From contig JAIKWY010000105.1 in assembly GCA_024684395.1 (NCBI GenBank), positions 1-53,195 of the forward strand: a DNA stretch of 53,195 bases, written 5' to 3'. The position numbers and the translations under genes were made by a program. Shown here piece after piece: positions 32,210 to 40,342 of the stretch (within the stretch, counting starts at the first letter, position 1; each line of letters starts with the position of its first letter). Source of the stretch: Oscillospiraceae bacterium (GTDB lineage: Bacteria > Bacillota > Clostridia > Oscillospirales > Ruminococcaceae). The notes under the pieces are model-generated. The model was not told where the DNA came from. It did not search any database and saw only the letters and a list, made by a program, of their open reading frames with translations.

Positions 32210-35050
32210 ATGATAGATTCTAACAAAATCGCTGCTGCGATCGAGAGCTACAAGCACTATTTCCCAGACCACTGGGCAGATGAAATGTACAAGTGGGAGG
32301 CTGTCAAGCATTTTCAGGAGCACTGGGATATGGATGCTCCTGATTTCGGGGAGATGTTCAAGAAAGCGACGGACAAGACCTCCAATCTGCTTGCGTCCGG
32401 CTATGCCTACCCCAGAGGCATGATTCTTGAATTTGCCAAAGCGGATGATGACGCTGTCCGGGAAATGTTCCGCAGGCTCTATGATGAGAGACTTGATCTT
32501 ACTGACAGGATCAATGGGTTTATTCGTACTTCTGGGGAATTGCGCCAAAAGTATGGCAAGGATAAGTGGAAACAGCATTATCAGAACACTAATTACATCA
32601 GCACCTATCTGTGGCTGATGTATCCGGACAAGTATTATATCTATAAGTACGAGCTGTTTCGGAAATGCGCGGAGTTGCTGGATGATTCGTATCGTCCCAA
32701 AGCCAACGGCTCTGCGGAGACCATGATCGGCGGCTATCGGATGTATGATGAGATCCGGAAGATCTTGCAGGCTGACGGCGAGATCCGGCAGATGTTGCAG
32801 GGTGCTTTGACAGAATCGTGCTATCCGGATCCGGAGTTGGTGACGGCAACGATTGATTTTGGCTTTTATGTTGCACGGTTTTATCTGGATGATTCAGCAA
32901 AAGCTACTGAGCATGAGGGCGGATGGTTCCCCACCCCCGAGGAATACGATCCCGGGCTGTCTGTTGAGGACTGGCGTGCATTGTTGGCGGATGCGGAAGT
33001 GTTCGACGAGAACAGCCTGACGGTGGTGCAGCGGATCTATGACATGGGCGGACAGGCGACCTGTAAGGAGCTATCCGATCAGTATGGCGAGGATCCCGGA
33101 TTCTATAACGTTATTTCGTCTAAACTTGCGAAGCGGGTTCGCAAGAAAACCGACTGCCCCTTGATCAAGGATGAGATCAGCGACAATGCAAAGTGGTGGC
33201 CGATTCTATATGTAGGACATCCTGCGGGGAAAGATACCAAGGGCGCTTATGTGTGGAGACTGCGGGATGAGCTGAAAGAGGCATTGGAAACGATGGAACA
33301 GAAAGTAACGAATTCATGGCTATTGGCATGGAATCCCAAGAACTATGACTGGGAAGGGGTTGATGAAAAGTACAACTACTATACCATGTTGAAGACCGTC
33401 AGAAATGGTGAAGAGTATTTTGAGTCATGGAGATGCCATAGTAAACAAGTCAAAAAGGGCGACAGGATCTACATTATCAGATTAGGAGTTGAACCAAAGG
33501 GAATTGTAGCAACCGGGTACGCAGCAAGCGACAGCTATGAGGAAAATGGAATAAGTTTAGTTGATATTACAATTACTAATACGATAGACTATAAGACGGA
33601 GGAGATTATTCCACAGGAACAACTAATTGAATTGTTTCCTGATCAACAATGGAGTCCACGAGGGTCGGGAATATCTATTAAACCCGATGCTGCGCAGTGG
33701 CTGATTAAAAACTGGAGTAGTAGGTCAATTGTCAGAAGTGACGATAATACCACAGAATCACTTACTGTTTCAAACTCCGAGTTTCTGAAATACTTTTCCC
33801 CATTGATCCAAGCATTAAAAGACCTCGGCGGTAGTGCAACGAGAAAAGAAGCTCATGAGAAAGTAATTGAGCTGATGGGAATCTCCGATGATGAGCTTAG
33901 TGTTACCTATGAAAAGACCGGAGCAAGCCGTGTGCTGAATCAGATCGACTTTGCAAGAAACGACCTTGCTCATGAAGGTTTTATCAGCAGTGAAATCAAG
34001 GGTGTGTGGGCACTTACTGAACTTGGCATGACGATTGAAATGACACGGGAGCTTGCAGGTCGTATTCGTACCAAGTGGATAAAAATCTGTACAGCCAAAC
34101 GCAAGGGTGAACCTGTTCCGGTAATTGATCTATCACAATACTATAAAAAGAAGGTTGACCATAAATATACAAAGAAAGGTTTCTTAAATGACGTATTCAT
34201 CACAGAATCTGAATACGACAAACTCCGCACGCTCGTCCTCAGAAAGAAAAACATCATCCTTCAAGGTGCACCCGGTGTCGGAAAGACCTACGCTGCGAAA
34301 CGTCTGGCGTATTCCATCATCGGGGAAAAGAACGAGAACCGCATCTGTATGGTGCAGTTCCACCAGAGCTACTCCTACGAGGATTTCATCATGGGGTACA
34401 GACCAAATGACAATGGCGGATTTGAGATGCAGAGTGGTGTCTTTTACAATTTCTGCATCCGCTGCAAGGAGAACCCTGATGAGCCGTATTTCTTCATCAT
34501 CGACGAGATCAACCGCGGCAACCTGAGCAAGATCTTCGGTGAGCTGCTGATGCTGATCGAGGCGGACAAGCGTGGCGCAGAATACAAGCTGAACCTCGTC
34601 TATGACAACAAGCCTTTCTATATCCCAGAGAACCTGCACATCATCGGCATGATGAACACCGCCGACCGCAGCCTCGCCATGATCGACTATGCCCTGCGCA
34701 GACGTTTCAGCTTCTACACGATGCAGCCGGCGTTTGAACATGCCGCAGTGAACGGGTTTAAGACGTATACCGATCAGATCGCTTGCGAGCGGTATCATAC
34801 TGTCATTGCCAAGATCAGAGAGCTGAACGCTGCCATCCGCAAGGACACCACTCTCGGCAAGGGCTTTGAGATCGGGCACAGCTATTTTTCTCCGGCGGAT
34901 CCTTCTGTGATCGACGATGCGTGGGTGCGGAATGTCGTGGAATACGAGATCGTCCCGCTGCTGGAGGAATATTGGTTTGACGATGGCAAAAAAGTCGAAG
35001 AATGGGCAAAGGTGCTCTATCAGGCATTAGGTGAGGACTATGACAGTTGA
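32210..35050 (+). CDS. mcrB: McrB-type AAA+ protein with EVE-like and Mrr-N-like domains
   Basis: 946 residues from ATG 32210 (GGGAGG upstream). The C-terminal AAA+ motor has Walker A GAPGVGKT near 686, Walker B FFIIDEINRGN near 761 and the McrB signature MMNTADRS near 813. Upstream of it, residues about 367-460 (SWLLAWNPKNYDW ... GDRIYIIRLG) look like an EVE/PUA-type reader of modified bases. Residues about 520-610 look like the Mrr N-terminal winged helix. The N-terminal 220 residues are a further uncharacterised module. McrB proteins use NTP to move along DNA and recruit the McrC nuclease to modified foreign DNA. The gene overlaps mcrC by 11 bases. Confidence 0.93.
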   Translation: MIDSNKIAAAIESYKHYFPDHWADEMYKWEAVKHFQEHWDMDAPDFGEMFKKATDKTSNLLASGYAYPRGMILEFAKADDDAVREMFRRLYDERLDLTDRINGFIRTSGELRQKYGKDKWKQHYQNTNYISTYLWLMYPDKYYIYKYELFRKCAELLDDSYRPKANGSAETMIGGYRMYDEIRKILQADGEIRQMLQGALTESCYPDPELVTATIDFGFYVARFYLDDSAKATEHEGGWFPTPEEYDPGLSVEDWRALLADAEVFDENSLTVVQRIYDMGGQATCKELSDQYGEDPGFYNVISSKLAKRVRKKTDCPLIKDEISDNAKWWPILYVGHPAGKDTKGAYVWRLRDELKEALETMEQKVTNSWLLAWNPKNYDWEGVDEKYNYYTMLKTVRNGEEYFESWRCHSKQVKKGDRIYIIRLGVEPKGIVATGYAASDSYEENGISLVDITITNTIDYKTEEIIPQEQLIELFPDQQWSPRGSGISIKPDAAQWLIKNWSSRSIVRSDDNTTESLTVSNSEFLKYFSPLIQALKDLGGSATRKEAHEKVIELMGISDDELSVTYEKTGASRVLNQIDFARNDLAHEGFISSEIKGVWALTELGMTIEMTRELAGRIRTKWIKICTAKRKGEPVPVIDLSQYYKKKVDHKYTKKGFLNDVFITESEYDKLRTLVLRKKNIILQGAPGVGKTYAAKRLAYSIIGEKNENRICMVQFHQSYSYEDFIMGYRPNDNGGFEMQSGVFYNFCIRCKENPDEPYFFIIDEINRGNLSKIFGELLMLIEADKRGAEYKLNLVYDNKPFYIPENLHIIGMMNTADRSLAMIDYALRRRFSFYTMQPAFEHAAVNGFKTYTDQIACERYHTVIAKIRELNAAIRKDTTLGKGFEIGHSYFSPADPSVIDDAWVRNVVEYEIVPLLEEYWFDDGKKVEEWAKVLYQALGEDYDS

Positions 35051-36095
35051 CAAGGGCATTTTCATCCGGAACATCTACTACATGCTGTCCTATGCCTTTC
35101 AGATCCTGAAGCAAGAAGATTATCAGCAGGTTGCTGGCGAGGATTTCGAGAAGATCCATGATCTGTTTGCGGAGATCCTCGAAAAGGGCGTTTCACGGCA
35201 GGTCAAGCAGGGCTTGTACCGCGCGTATGTGCCGATGCAGGAGGATCTGTCCGTCATCAGGGGCAAGGTGCAGCTCAATGCAACGATCGCCCTGAAAGCG
35301 CAGCATAAGCAGAAGATTGCCTGCGAATATGACGAGTTTTCCGAGGATAATCTCTACAACCAGATCCTGAAAGTCACGATTCACCATCTGATCCATGCAG
35401 CGGATGTGAGCGCCGAGCGGAGGCAGAAGCTCCGGCGGCTGCTCCCGTTTTTCGGCAATGTCACGCTGATCCAGCCGGATCATATCGCATGGAACCGCCT
35501 GATCTACCAGCGGAACAACCGGAATTATGAGCTGCTGCTGAATATCTGCTATCTGGTGCTGAACAGCCTGCTGCAAACAACGGAGGACGGAAACTACAAG
35601 CTGATCGAATTTTCGGATGAGCATATGGAACGGCTTTATGAGCGGTTCATTCTGGAGTATTACAGACAGCATCATCGCGAGCTGCATCCGAATGCTGTAC
35701 AGGTGGATTGGAATCTGACCGAGCAGCCTGACCAGACGATGATCCAGTTCCTCCCCACGATGCAGACGGATATTACTTTGCAGAAGGACGGCAAAACACT
35801 CATCATTGATGCGAAGTATTACGGCAAGTCGATGGTGCAGAACTACTCGAAGGAAACGCTGCGCTCTGGGCATCTGTACCAGATCTTCGCCTATGTGAAG
35901 AACATGGACAAGGACAATAGCGGCAATGTTTCAGGCCTGCTGCTCTATGCAAAGACTGAGGAAGAACTGTTCCCGGAGGGTGAACCGTTTGTCATTGGCG
36001 GCAGCCGGATCGGTGCAAGGACGCTGGATCTGAACCGGGAGTTCAGGGGGATTGCGGGGCAGTTGGAGGATATCGTAAAACATTTCTTTACGTGA
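35040..36095 (+). CDS. mcrC: McrC-type nuclease subunit
   Basis: 351 residues from ATG 35040; an in-frame GTG at 35031 is possible but AGGTG fits the ATG better. It has the McrC/LlaJI layout: an N-terminal DUF2357-like helical part and a C-terminal PD-(D/E)xK nuclease. The catalytic set is an Asp in MQTDITL and DAK in LIIDAKYYGK near residues 243-262. It acts with the McrB motor encoded just upstream to cut modified DNA. The stop region TGAGG supplies the SD for a 43-residue membrane peptide that follows at once. Confidence 0.92.
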   Translation: MTVDKGIFIRNIYYMLSYAFQILKQEDYQQVAGEDFEKIHDLFAEILEKGVSRQVKQGLYRAYVPMQEDLSVIRGKVQLNATIALKAQHKQKIACEYDEFSEDNLYNQILKVTIHHLIHAADVSAERRQKLRRLLPFFGNVTLIQPDHIAWNRLIYQRNNRNYELLLNICYLVLNSLLQTTEDGNYKLIEFSDEHMERLYERFILEYYRQHHRELHPNAVQVDWNLTEQPDQTMIQFLPTMQTDITLQKDGKTLIIDAKYYGKSMVQNYSKETLRSGHLYQIFAYVKNMDKDNSGNVSGLLLYAKTEEELFPEGEPFVIGGSRIGARTLDLNREFRGIAGQLEDIVKHFFT

Positions 36096-36102
36096 GGTTA
36101 TT

Positions 36103-36234
36103 ATGAGCTATACAATGCAGCTTTTGCTATGGAACTGGTTTTTATTTGTTCCGTTTGCAGCGCTGCTGATGCTGTTGCTGTATCTCGCTGAGACAGCGCT
36201 GTCGATCTCGATCGGAAGCGGCATGACGACATAA
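36103..36234 (+). CDS. 43-residue membrane peptide behind mcrC
   Basis: ATG 36103 to TAA 36234. The sequence starts MSYTMQLLLWNWFLFVP, continues with a Leu/Ala-rich run that makes one membrane helix (about residues 7-28) and ends with a Ser/Gly tail. SD GAGG overlaps the mcrC stop codon, with five bases to the ATG. It is too short for usual gene calling. Nothing in it is recognised. Possible roles are a membrane-acting effector or anchor of the McrBC system, or a chance ORF; its spacing, SD and following terminator argue for a gene. Confidence 0.55.
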   Translation: MSYTMQLLLWNWFLFVPFAALLMLLLYLAETALSISIGSGMTT

Positions 36235-36237
36235 TGA

Positions 36238-36270
36238 GGAGCCTGCGGAGATCATTTCTCCGTAGGCTCC
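36238..36270. terminator. Terminator between the McrBC operon and the Nudix gene
   Basis: 14-bp stem GGAGCCTGCGGAGA / TCTCCGTAGGCTCC (one G-T) with a 5-base loop. It starts four bases after the stop of the membrane peptide and lies between convergent units. Confidence 0.82.
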
Positions 36271-36307
36271 TGTATTATGTTTGGATGATGGGAACAATCA
36301 TATACCC

Positions 36308-36709
36308 TCATTTCATACATTTCTCAATCCGCTTAACGATCTCAAGATCCGCCGGCAGCCATTCCACACGATCCAGCTCGTCCCGCGTGAGCCACTTTGC
36401 ATCCAGTGCCTCCAGCAAAACCAGATCGCCCTTTATGACCTCACACCAGAAGCAGTCCATTGACAGATGAAAATCAGGATAATCATATTCGATCGTCCCG
36501 ATCCGGTCGCCGACTCTGATTTCAGTCGCAAGCTCCTCCCGGATCTCCCGTACCAGAGCTTGCTGCGGCGTCTCTCCGGGTTCGACCTTGCCGCCGGGGA
36601 ATTCCCACTTGCCTTTGAAATCGCCATAGCCTCTTGCGGTGGCGAAAATGCGGCTTTTCTCCTGTAACGAATCGCATATCACAGCCGCAACAACCTTGAT
36701 CGTTTTCAT
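36308..36709 (-). CDS. Nudix hydrolase (MutT-like)
   Basis: 133 residues. The Nudix box GGKVEPGETPQQALVREIRE followed by EL matches G-x5-E-x7-REUxEExGU, so a nucleoside diphosphate-x hydrolase is expected. It has the length and N-terminal KVVAAVICD of MutT/8-oxo-dGTPase proteins and also of CTP- or NAD-type homologues; the substrate is open. The start at 36709 is four bases after the helicase stop, so it is the second gene of a two-gene operon. The pair, and not an isolated housekeeping MutT, suggests a joint role, probably in defence. Confidence 0.93.
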   Translation of the reverse strand: MKTIKVVAAVICDSLQEKSRIFATARGYGDFKGKWEFPGGKVEPGETPQQALVREIREELATEIRVGDRIGTIEYDYPDFHLSMDCFWCEVIKGDLVLLEALDAKWLTRDELDRVEWLPADLEIVKRIEKCMK

Positions 36710-36713
36710 GCTC

Positions 36714-39700
36714 TTACCCCACAGTCAGTTGATTGGTCTTCCGGAGATACTTCGCAGGAATCGGCTTCCGGAGCTTCCACACGATGTCCAGCGGCTTTGA
36801 GCCCTCCGACTTGACATAATCTGCAAGTCCCAGAAATGTATACGGCGCCGCACCGAGCTTGGTACTCTTGTATTCACGGACAAACAGCATCACATACGTT
36901 CCCATCTGGCGATGATGGATGTAGCGCTGACCGGTTTTGCTCTGCGGTGTTGTGGTGCTCTGGCTCTGCCAATGGAACAATTCGCTGTTGATCGAATAAT
37001 CATGATACATCGTCGTAGGAGAATAGTCCCTGTCCGACTTGTTGAGCGTGACAAACAGTAGGTCGGTCTTTTTGTCCTCCAGATACTTCACACCCTCACG
37101 GACGGTATCCGGCTTCATGAAGTCAAGCGCCACGAGGATCTGGTCACGGGTGTAGCTGCAATGCACGTCCAATGGGCAATCATACTCCGTCTGTACAGGC
37201 TCGTCGATGAAGTCGATTTTCTCGTAATTGTAGTACAGCAGTTCCAGCATCTCTGCAAGCATGACAGGCGACTTTGCAATCTGGCGGAATCCTTCCAGCG
37301 GGTCAGTAAAGCCGCAATCCTCATTGGATTTCTGCCAGATGGTGAATTGCAGCATCTGCCACATTTTCTGCTGAACACCATCGAAATCCTCGATGCGATA
37401 CCTGCTGATTTCAGGCAGATAATCGACAACAAGCTCGATCAAGCGGTGTGAATCCATATAGGACAGGCGGGGCAGCGCCTTGGTGATGACGTCCTCTATT
37501 TCCTCGGAGAAATCCTCCTGAACGCCTGCCTGCACACAAAGCCTTGCAAAGCTGCATTTCGTACTATAAATCGCACTGAGATCGAGATGATAGTAGTCCA
37601 GAAAATCGGCAAGGGTCAGCGGCCTTCCGCTGTCCTCTGTGAAGGTGGACAGCTTCTTGATGAGGGCGGTCTTATTGCCCACAGCCTGCCGGATATTGTC
37701 GAGGATATACTTCTGCGCCTGTTTCTCCAGCTTGATATAGCAGCCTTTCGGGAGCAACGGGAAGCCGGTCTCGATCTCGTGTCTGACGCTGCGCTGCGTA
37801 TTGCCCAGCAGTGCTGCAAATTTCGACTCAAAGTTGTATTTGCTGTGCGCCTGACCGATAAAGTCGAGCACCGTCAGACAGTCCTTGCCCTCGCTGAGAC
37901 GCAGACCACGCCCGAGCTGTTGCAGGAACACAGTCAGGCTCTCTGTGGGACGCAGGAACATGACCGTATTGACCTCGGGAATATCCACGCCCTCGTTGTA
38001 CAGGTCTACCGTGAAAATGAATCTGATCTCACCGTTTGCCAGCTTCGCCTGTGCCGAATCACGTTCGTCCTTTTTGCTGTCGGCGGTCAGAGCGATGGAA
38101 GGGATATGATGCTCATTGAAACGCAGCGCCATATACTCGGCGTGCTCTTTCGAGACACAGAAGCCAAGTCCCTTGACCTGCTCCAGATCTGCGACATACT
38201 TGTTCAGCTCTTTCAGAATCAGCATGACGCGCATATCGTTTCCGGTGTAGATATTGGAAAGCGCTGTCCTGTCGTAGCCTCCACGTGACCACTTGATGTC
38301 GTGCAGATCAACATCATCCGACACGCCAAAATAGTGGAACGGACAGAGCAGCTTTCTGTCGATCGCTTCCGGCAAGCGGATCTCCGCAGCAATGCGGTTC
38401 TCGAAATACGGCAGAATCGACTTGCCGTCCATACGCTCTGGTGTAGCAGTCAGTCCGAGCAGGATCTTCGGCTGATAATAGGCAAGCAGCCGCTGGTAAG
38501 TCGGTGCAGCAGCGTGGTGGAATTCGTCCACGATGATGAAGTCATAGAAGTCAGGCGATGTGATCTGATCCAGTGCCTGTGAATTGAACGTCTCGATGGA
38601 GATAAACAGGTGATCAAGGCTATCCGGCACAACACCTCCATAGAAAAGCTCACCAAAGTTTGCATCATGGAGTACGCCGCGGAAGCATGTAAGGCTCTGC
38701 TTCAGAATCTCTTTTCTGTGTGCCACAAAGAGCAGCCTTGCATGTCCGTTCTGCTGCCGGAAGCGTTTGTAATCAAAAGCGGAAATAACAGTCTTACCTG
38801 TACCTGTTGCCGCAACGACAAGATTTTTGTAGTGTCCCCGGATAGAGCGCTCGGCGGTCAGCTTATCAAGTATCTCCTGCTGATAGGAAAACGGACGAAT
38901 ATCAAAGCTGTAGTCAGTGTTCTCTCCGTGATATTTCTCCGCTTTGAGCGCCTGCAACAGATGCTGTCTGTCATCGGCAGAATACAGCGAAAAATCGGTA
39001 CTGTTCCAGTAGCTTTCAAAAGTAGCGATGATCTTTCGGATGGTATGCGGCTGATCGTGTGCTGTGATTTTCAGATTCCATTCGAGGCCGCTGGTCATGG
39101 CGGCATTGGACATATTCGATGAGCCGACATAGGCCGTGGTAAAGCCTGTATCACGATAAAACACATAGGATTTTGCATGGAGCCGTGTACGTTCCGTGTC
39201 GTAGGACACCTTGATCTGTGTATTGGGCAGCTTGCGCAGTTCTTCCACTGCTTTCACATCCGTTGCACCCATATACGAAGTTGTGATCACACGCAGCTGT
39301 CCGCCGCGGTTGGTGAAGTCGGTGAGCTCATTCAGAATCAGCACAAGCCCGCTCCACTTGATGAAGGAAACGAGCAGATCAATCCTGTCGGCGGAAACGA
39401 TCTCCTTTTTCAGCTCGGTCATCATCTGCGGTTCATGGTCGGCACCCGTGAACAGTGAGCTTGAGGCGAGGGAAGTTTCGGGGCGTGTCATCGTGATGTG
39501 CCCCCGCACAGCATCGGCATTGTTCTGCCTATTGGCAACCGCAAGAAGCTGCTCCGCACGCTGATCGACGCTCAGGCCGTCAAATTCCGCATCGCCGGTA
39601 AGCTCGGTCACTGCCGAGACGATCCTGTTGGCAAGCCCGAGCTGCCCCTCAATATCATCACCCGCAAGGCAGGAAAGCCCCTTCTCAATCACCTCGGACA

Positions 39701-39830
39701 GATCGCCGGCCAGCACCTGCGGCGCTTCTGCCTTGTCGATACTGCGCTTGTCGATCAGCTGTGCAGCGGTATCTATCTCGCCGGATAGGTCTTTGTTGAT
39801 GACTTGTTCGTATAGGCCGGGTTTGAGCAT
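36714..39830 (-). CDS. PLD-like nuclease / SF2 helicase with DUF3427-like C-terminus
   Basis: 1038 residues from ATG 39830 (GGAGGT upstream). The longer frame up to 39908 overlaps the promoter -10 box and is excluded; an ATG at 39890 is an outside alternative. Order of domains: helical N-terminus, PLD-type phosphodiesterase with RLHAKSYVF (HxK) and GSSNMS near 215-240, SF2 helicase with ATGTGKT near 343, VDEFHHAA near 435, GLTATPERM, and QQLGRGLRL near 640, then a C-terminal domain of the DUF3427 type. This is a COG3886-like HKD nuclease-helicase found on defence islands. A Nudix hydrolase gene is coupled to it downstream. Confidence 0.9.
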   Translation of the reverse strand: MLKPGLYEQVINKDLSGEIDTAAQLIDKRSIDKAEAPQVLAGDLSEVIEKGLSCLAGDDIEGQLGLANRIVSAVTELTGDAEFDGLSVDQRAEQLLAVANRQNNADAVRGHITMTRPETSLASSSLFTGADHEPQMMTELKKEIVSADRIDLLVSFIKWSGLVLILNELTDFTNRGGQLRVITTSYMGATDVKAVEELRKLPNTQIKVSYDTERTRLHAKSYVFYRDTGFTTAYVGSSNMSNAAMTSGLEWNLKITAHDQPHTIRKIIATFESYWNSTDFSLYSADDRQHLLQALKAEKYHGENTDYSFDIRPFSYQQEILDKLTAERSIRGHYKNLVVAATGTGKTVISAFDYKRFRQQNGHARLLFVAHRKEILKQSLTCFRGVLHDANFGELFYGGVVPDSLDHLFISIETFNSQALDQITSPDFYDFIIVDEFHHAAAPTYQRLLAYYQPKILLGLTATPERMDGKSILPYFENRIAAEIRLPEAIDRKLLCPFHYFGVSDDVDLHDIKWSRGGYDRTALSNIYTGNDMRVMLILKELNKYVADLEQVKGLGFCVSKEHAEYMALRFNEHHIPSIALTADSKKDERDSAQAKLANGEIRFIFTVDLYNEGVDIPEVNTVMFLRPTESLTVFLQQLGRGLRLSEGKDCLTVLDFIGQAHSKYNFESKFAALLGNTQRSVRHEIETGFPLLPKGCYIKLEKQAQKYILDNIRQAVGNKTALIKKLSTFTEDSGRPLTLADFLDYYHLDLSAIYSTKCSFARLCVQAGVQEDFSEEIEDVITKALPRLSYMDSHRLIELVVDYLPEISRYRIEDFDGVQQKMWQMLQFTIWQKSNEDCGFTDPLEGFRQIAKSPVMLAEMLELLYYNYEKIDFIDEPVQTEYDCPLDVHCSYTRDQILVALDFMKPDTVREGVKYLEDKKTDLLFVTLNKSDRDYSPTTMYHDYSINSELFHWQSQSTTTPQSKTGQRYIHHRQMGTYVMLFVREYKSTKLGAAPYTFLGLADYVKSEGSKPLDIVWKLRKPIPAKYLRKTNQLTVG

Positions 39831-39854
39831 GGGGGACACCTCCGAAATGATGTA

Positions 39855-39879
39855 TTTTAGAGTAATGGCATCTCTAAAA
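39855..39879. promoter_or_regulatory. Inverted repeat downstream of the helicase promoter, candidate operator
   Basis: Exact 8-bp arms TTTTAGAG / CTCTAAAA with a 9-base centre, about 20-45 bases after the predicted start of transcription. Confidence 0.65.
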
Positions 39880-39906
39880 AGCATTAACATAGAACCGTCT
39901 CCTTCC

Positions 39907-39935
39907 ATTATACGCTAAAAAGCAGTTGCAGTCAA
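39907..39935 (-). promoter_or_regulatory. Promoter of the helicase-Nudix operon
   Basis: On the minus strand, TTGACT (complement of 39930-39935), 17 bases, TATAAT (complement of 39907-39912). Transcription should start near 39900. Confidence 0.85.
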
Positions 39936-40016
39936 TGGCTTGCCGTGTTTTTATGACGATAAATGATCTGAGTATCCCATCTGGAATGATGACATGTCTA
40001 TATGAGTTTCTCTTTG

Positions 40017-40244
40017 TCATGAAGAACCGCATGAAATCCCTCTCATCATGTGATATAACAGAACTGGTACAACTCTGCATGGGACGATGCACCTATGATG
40101 ATATGTATCTGGCACAAAATCCGTTTTCCCGGATGTGCAGTAAGCGGCAAAAAGCTCACGTGAAATCGCTTCAAACACATAGCTGACATGATTCTCGATG
40201 AAGGCAGACTGGATCTTCTGGAGTACATATGCGGTGTTGTCCAT
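40017..40244 (-). CDS. Possible small gene or remnant between the island and the pectin locus
   Basis: 75 codons beginning MDNTAYVLQKIQSAFIENHV, with a weak SD (AGGGGTG) close to the ATG. The first half looks like a normal amphipathic helical protein; the second half is rich in Cys, His and Arg and looks like read-through in the wrong frame. This would fit a gene broken by frameshift. No family is recognised. The alternative is non-coding sequence; the rest of the 500-base gap (39831-40342) holds only the promoter and operator of the helicase and the terminator at 40288. Confidence 0.25.
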   Translation of the reverse strand: MDNTAYVLQKIQSAFIENHVSYVFEAISRELFAAYCTSGKTDFVPDTYHHRCIVPCRVVPVLLYHMMRGISCGSS

Positions 40245-40287
40245 CACCCCTATTATCCGCCATAATCACGCACCAATTATGCAAACA

Positions 40288-40316
40288 GCAGCCTCCGGAT
40301 CGGAACCGGAAGCTGC
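40288..40316 (-). terminator. Terminator of the GH43-PL11 gene
   Basis: On the minus strand GCAGCTTCCGG pairs with CCGGAGGCTGC through one G-U, with a 7-base loop, followed by TGTTTGC. It is a moderate terminator. Confidence 0.65.
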
Positions 40317-40342
40317 CTGAAAAGGGGGGTTATGAAGAAGTT

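Larger units (their letters stand above)
29208..39935. mobile_element. Probable integrated element (tyrosine-recombinase type) carrying defence genes
   Basis: Evidence: a tRNA-Arg half-gene at the left edge, the tyrosine recombinase and excisionase-like genes beside it, a divergent Xre-type repressor, AT-richer base use from about 31100 to 34200, and two defence-type modules. The left end is probably inside the shared tRNA sequence CGCCTCCTAA (29208-29217). The right end is a placeholder at the last gene promoter of the block. I saw no matching 3' tRNA half or second core copy, so the element could end anywhere between here and the pectin locus, or be degraded. No conjugation or phage structural genes are present. 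Confidence 0.5.

Noticed and set aside
29568-36234. A classical restriction-modification system with methyltransferase
   Set aside because: No methyltransferase motif (such as DPPY or PCQ) was seen; McrBC-type systems do not need one.
39887-39908. ATG at 39908 as the start of the helicase gene
   Set aside because: It falls in the -10 box of the promoter; transcription starts later. The ATG at 39830 has a strong SD.
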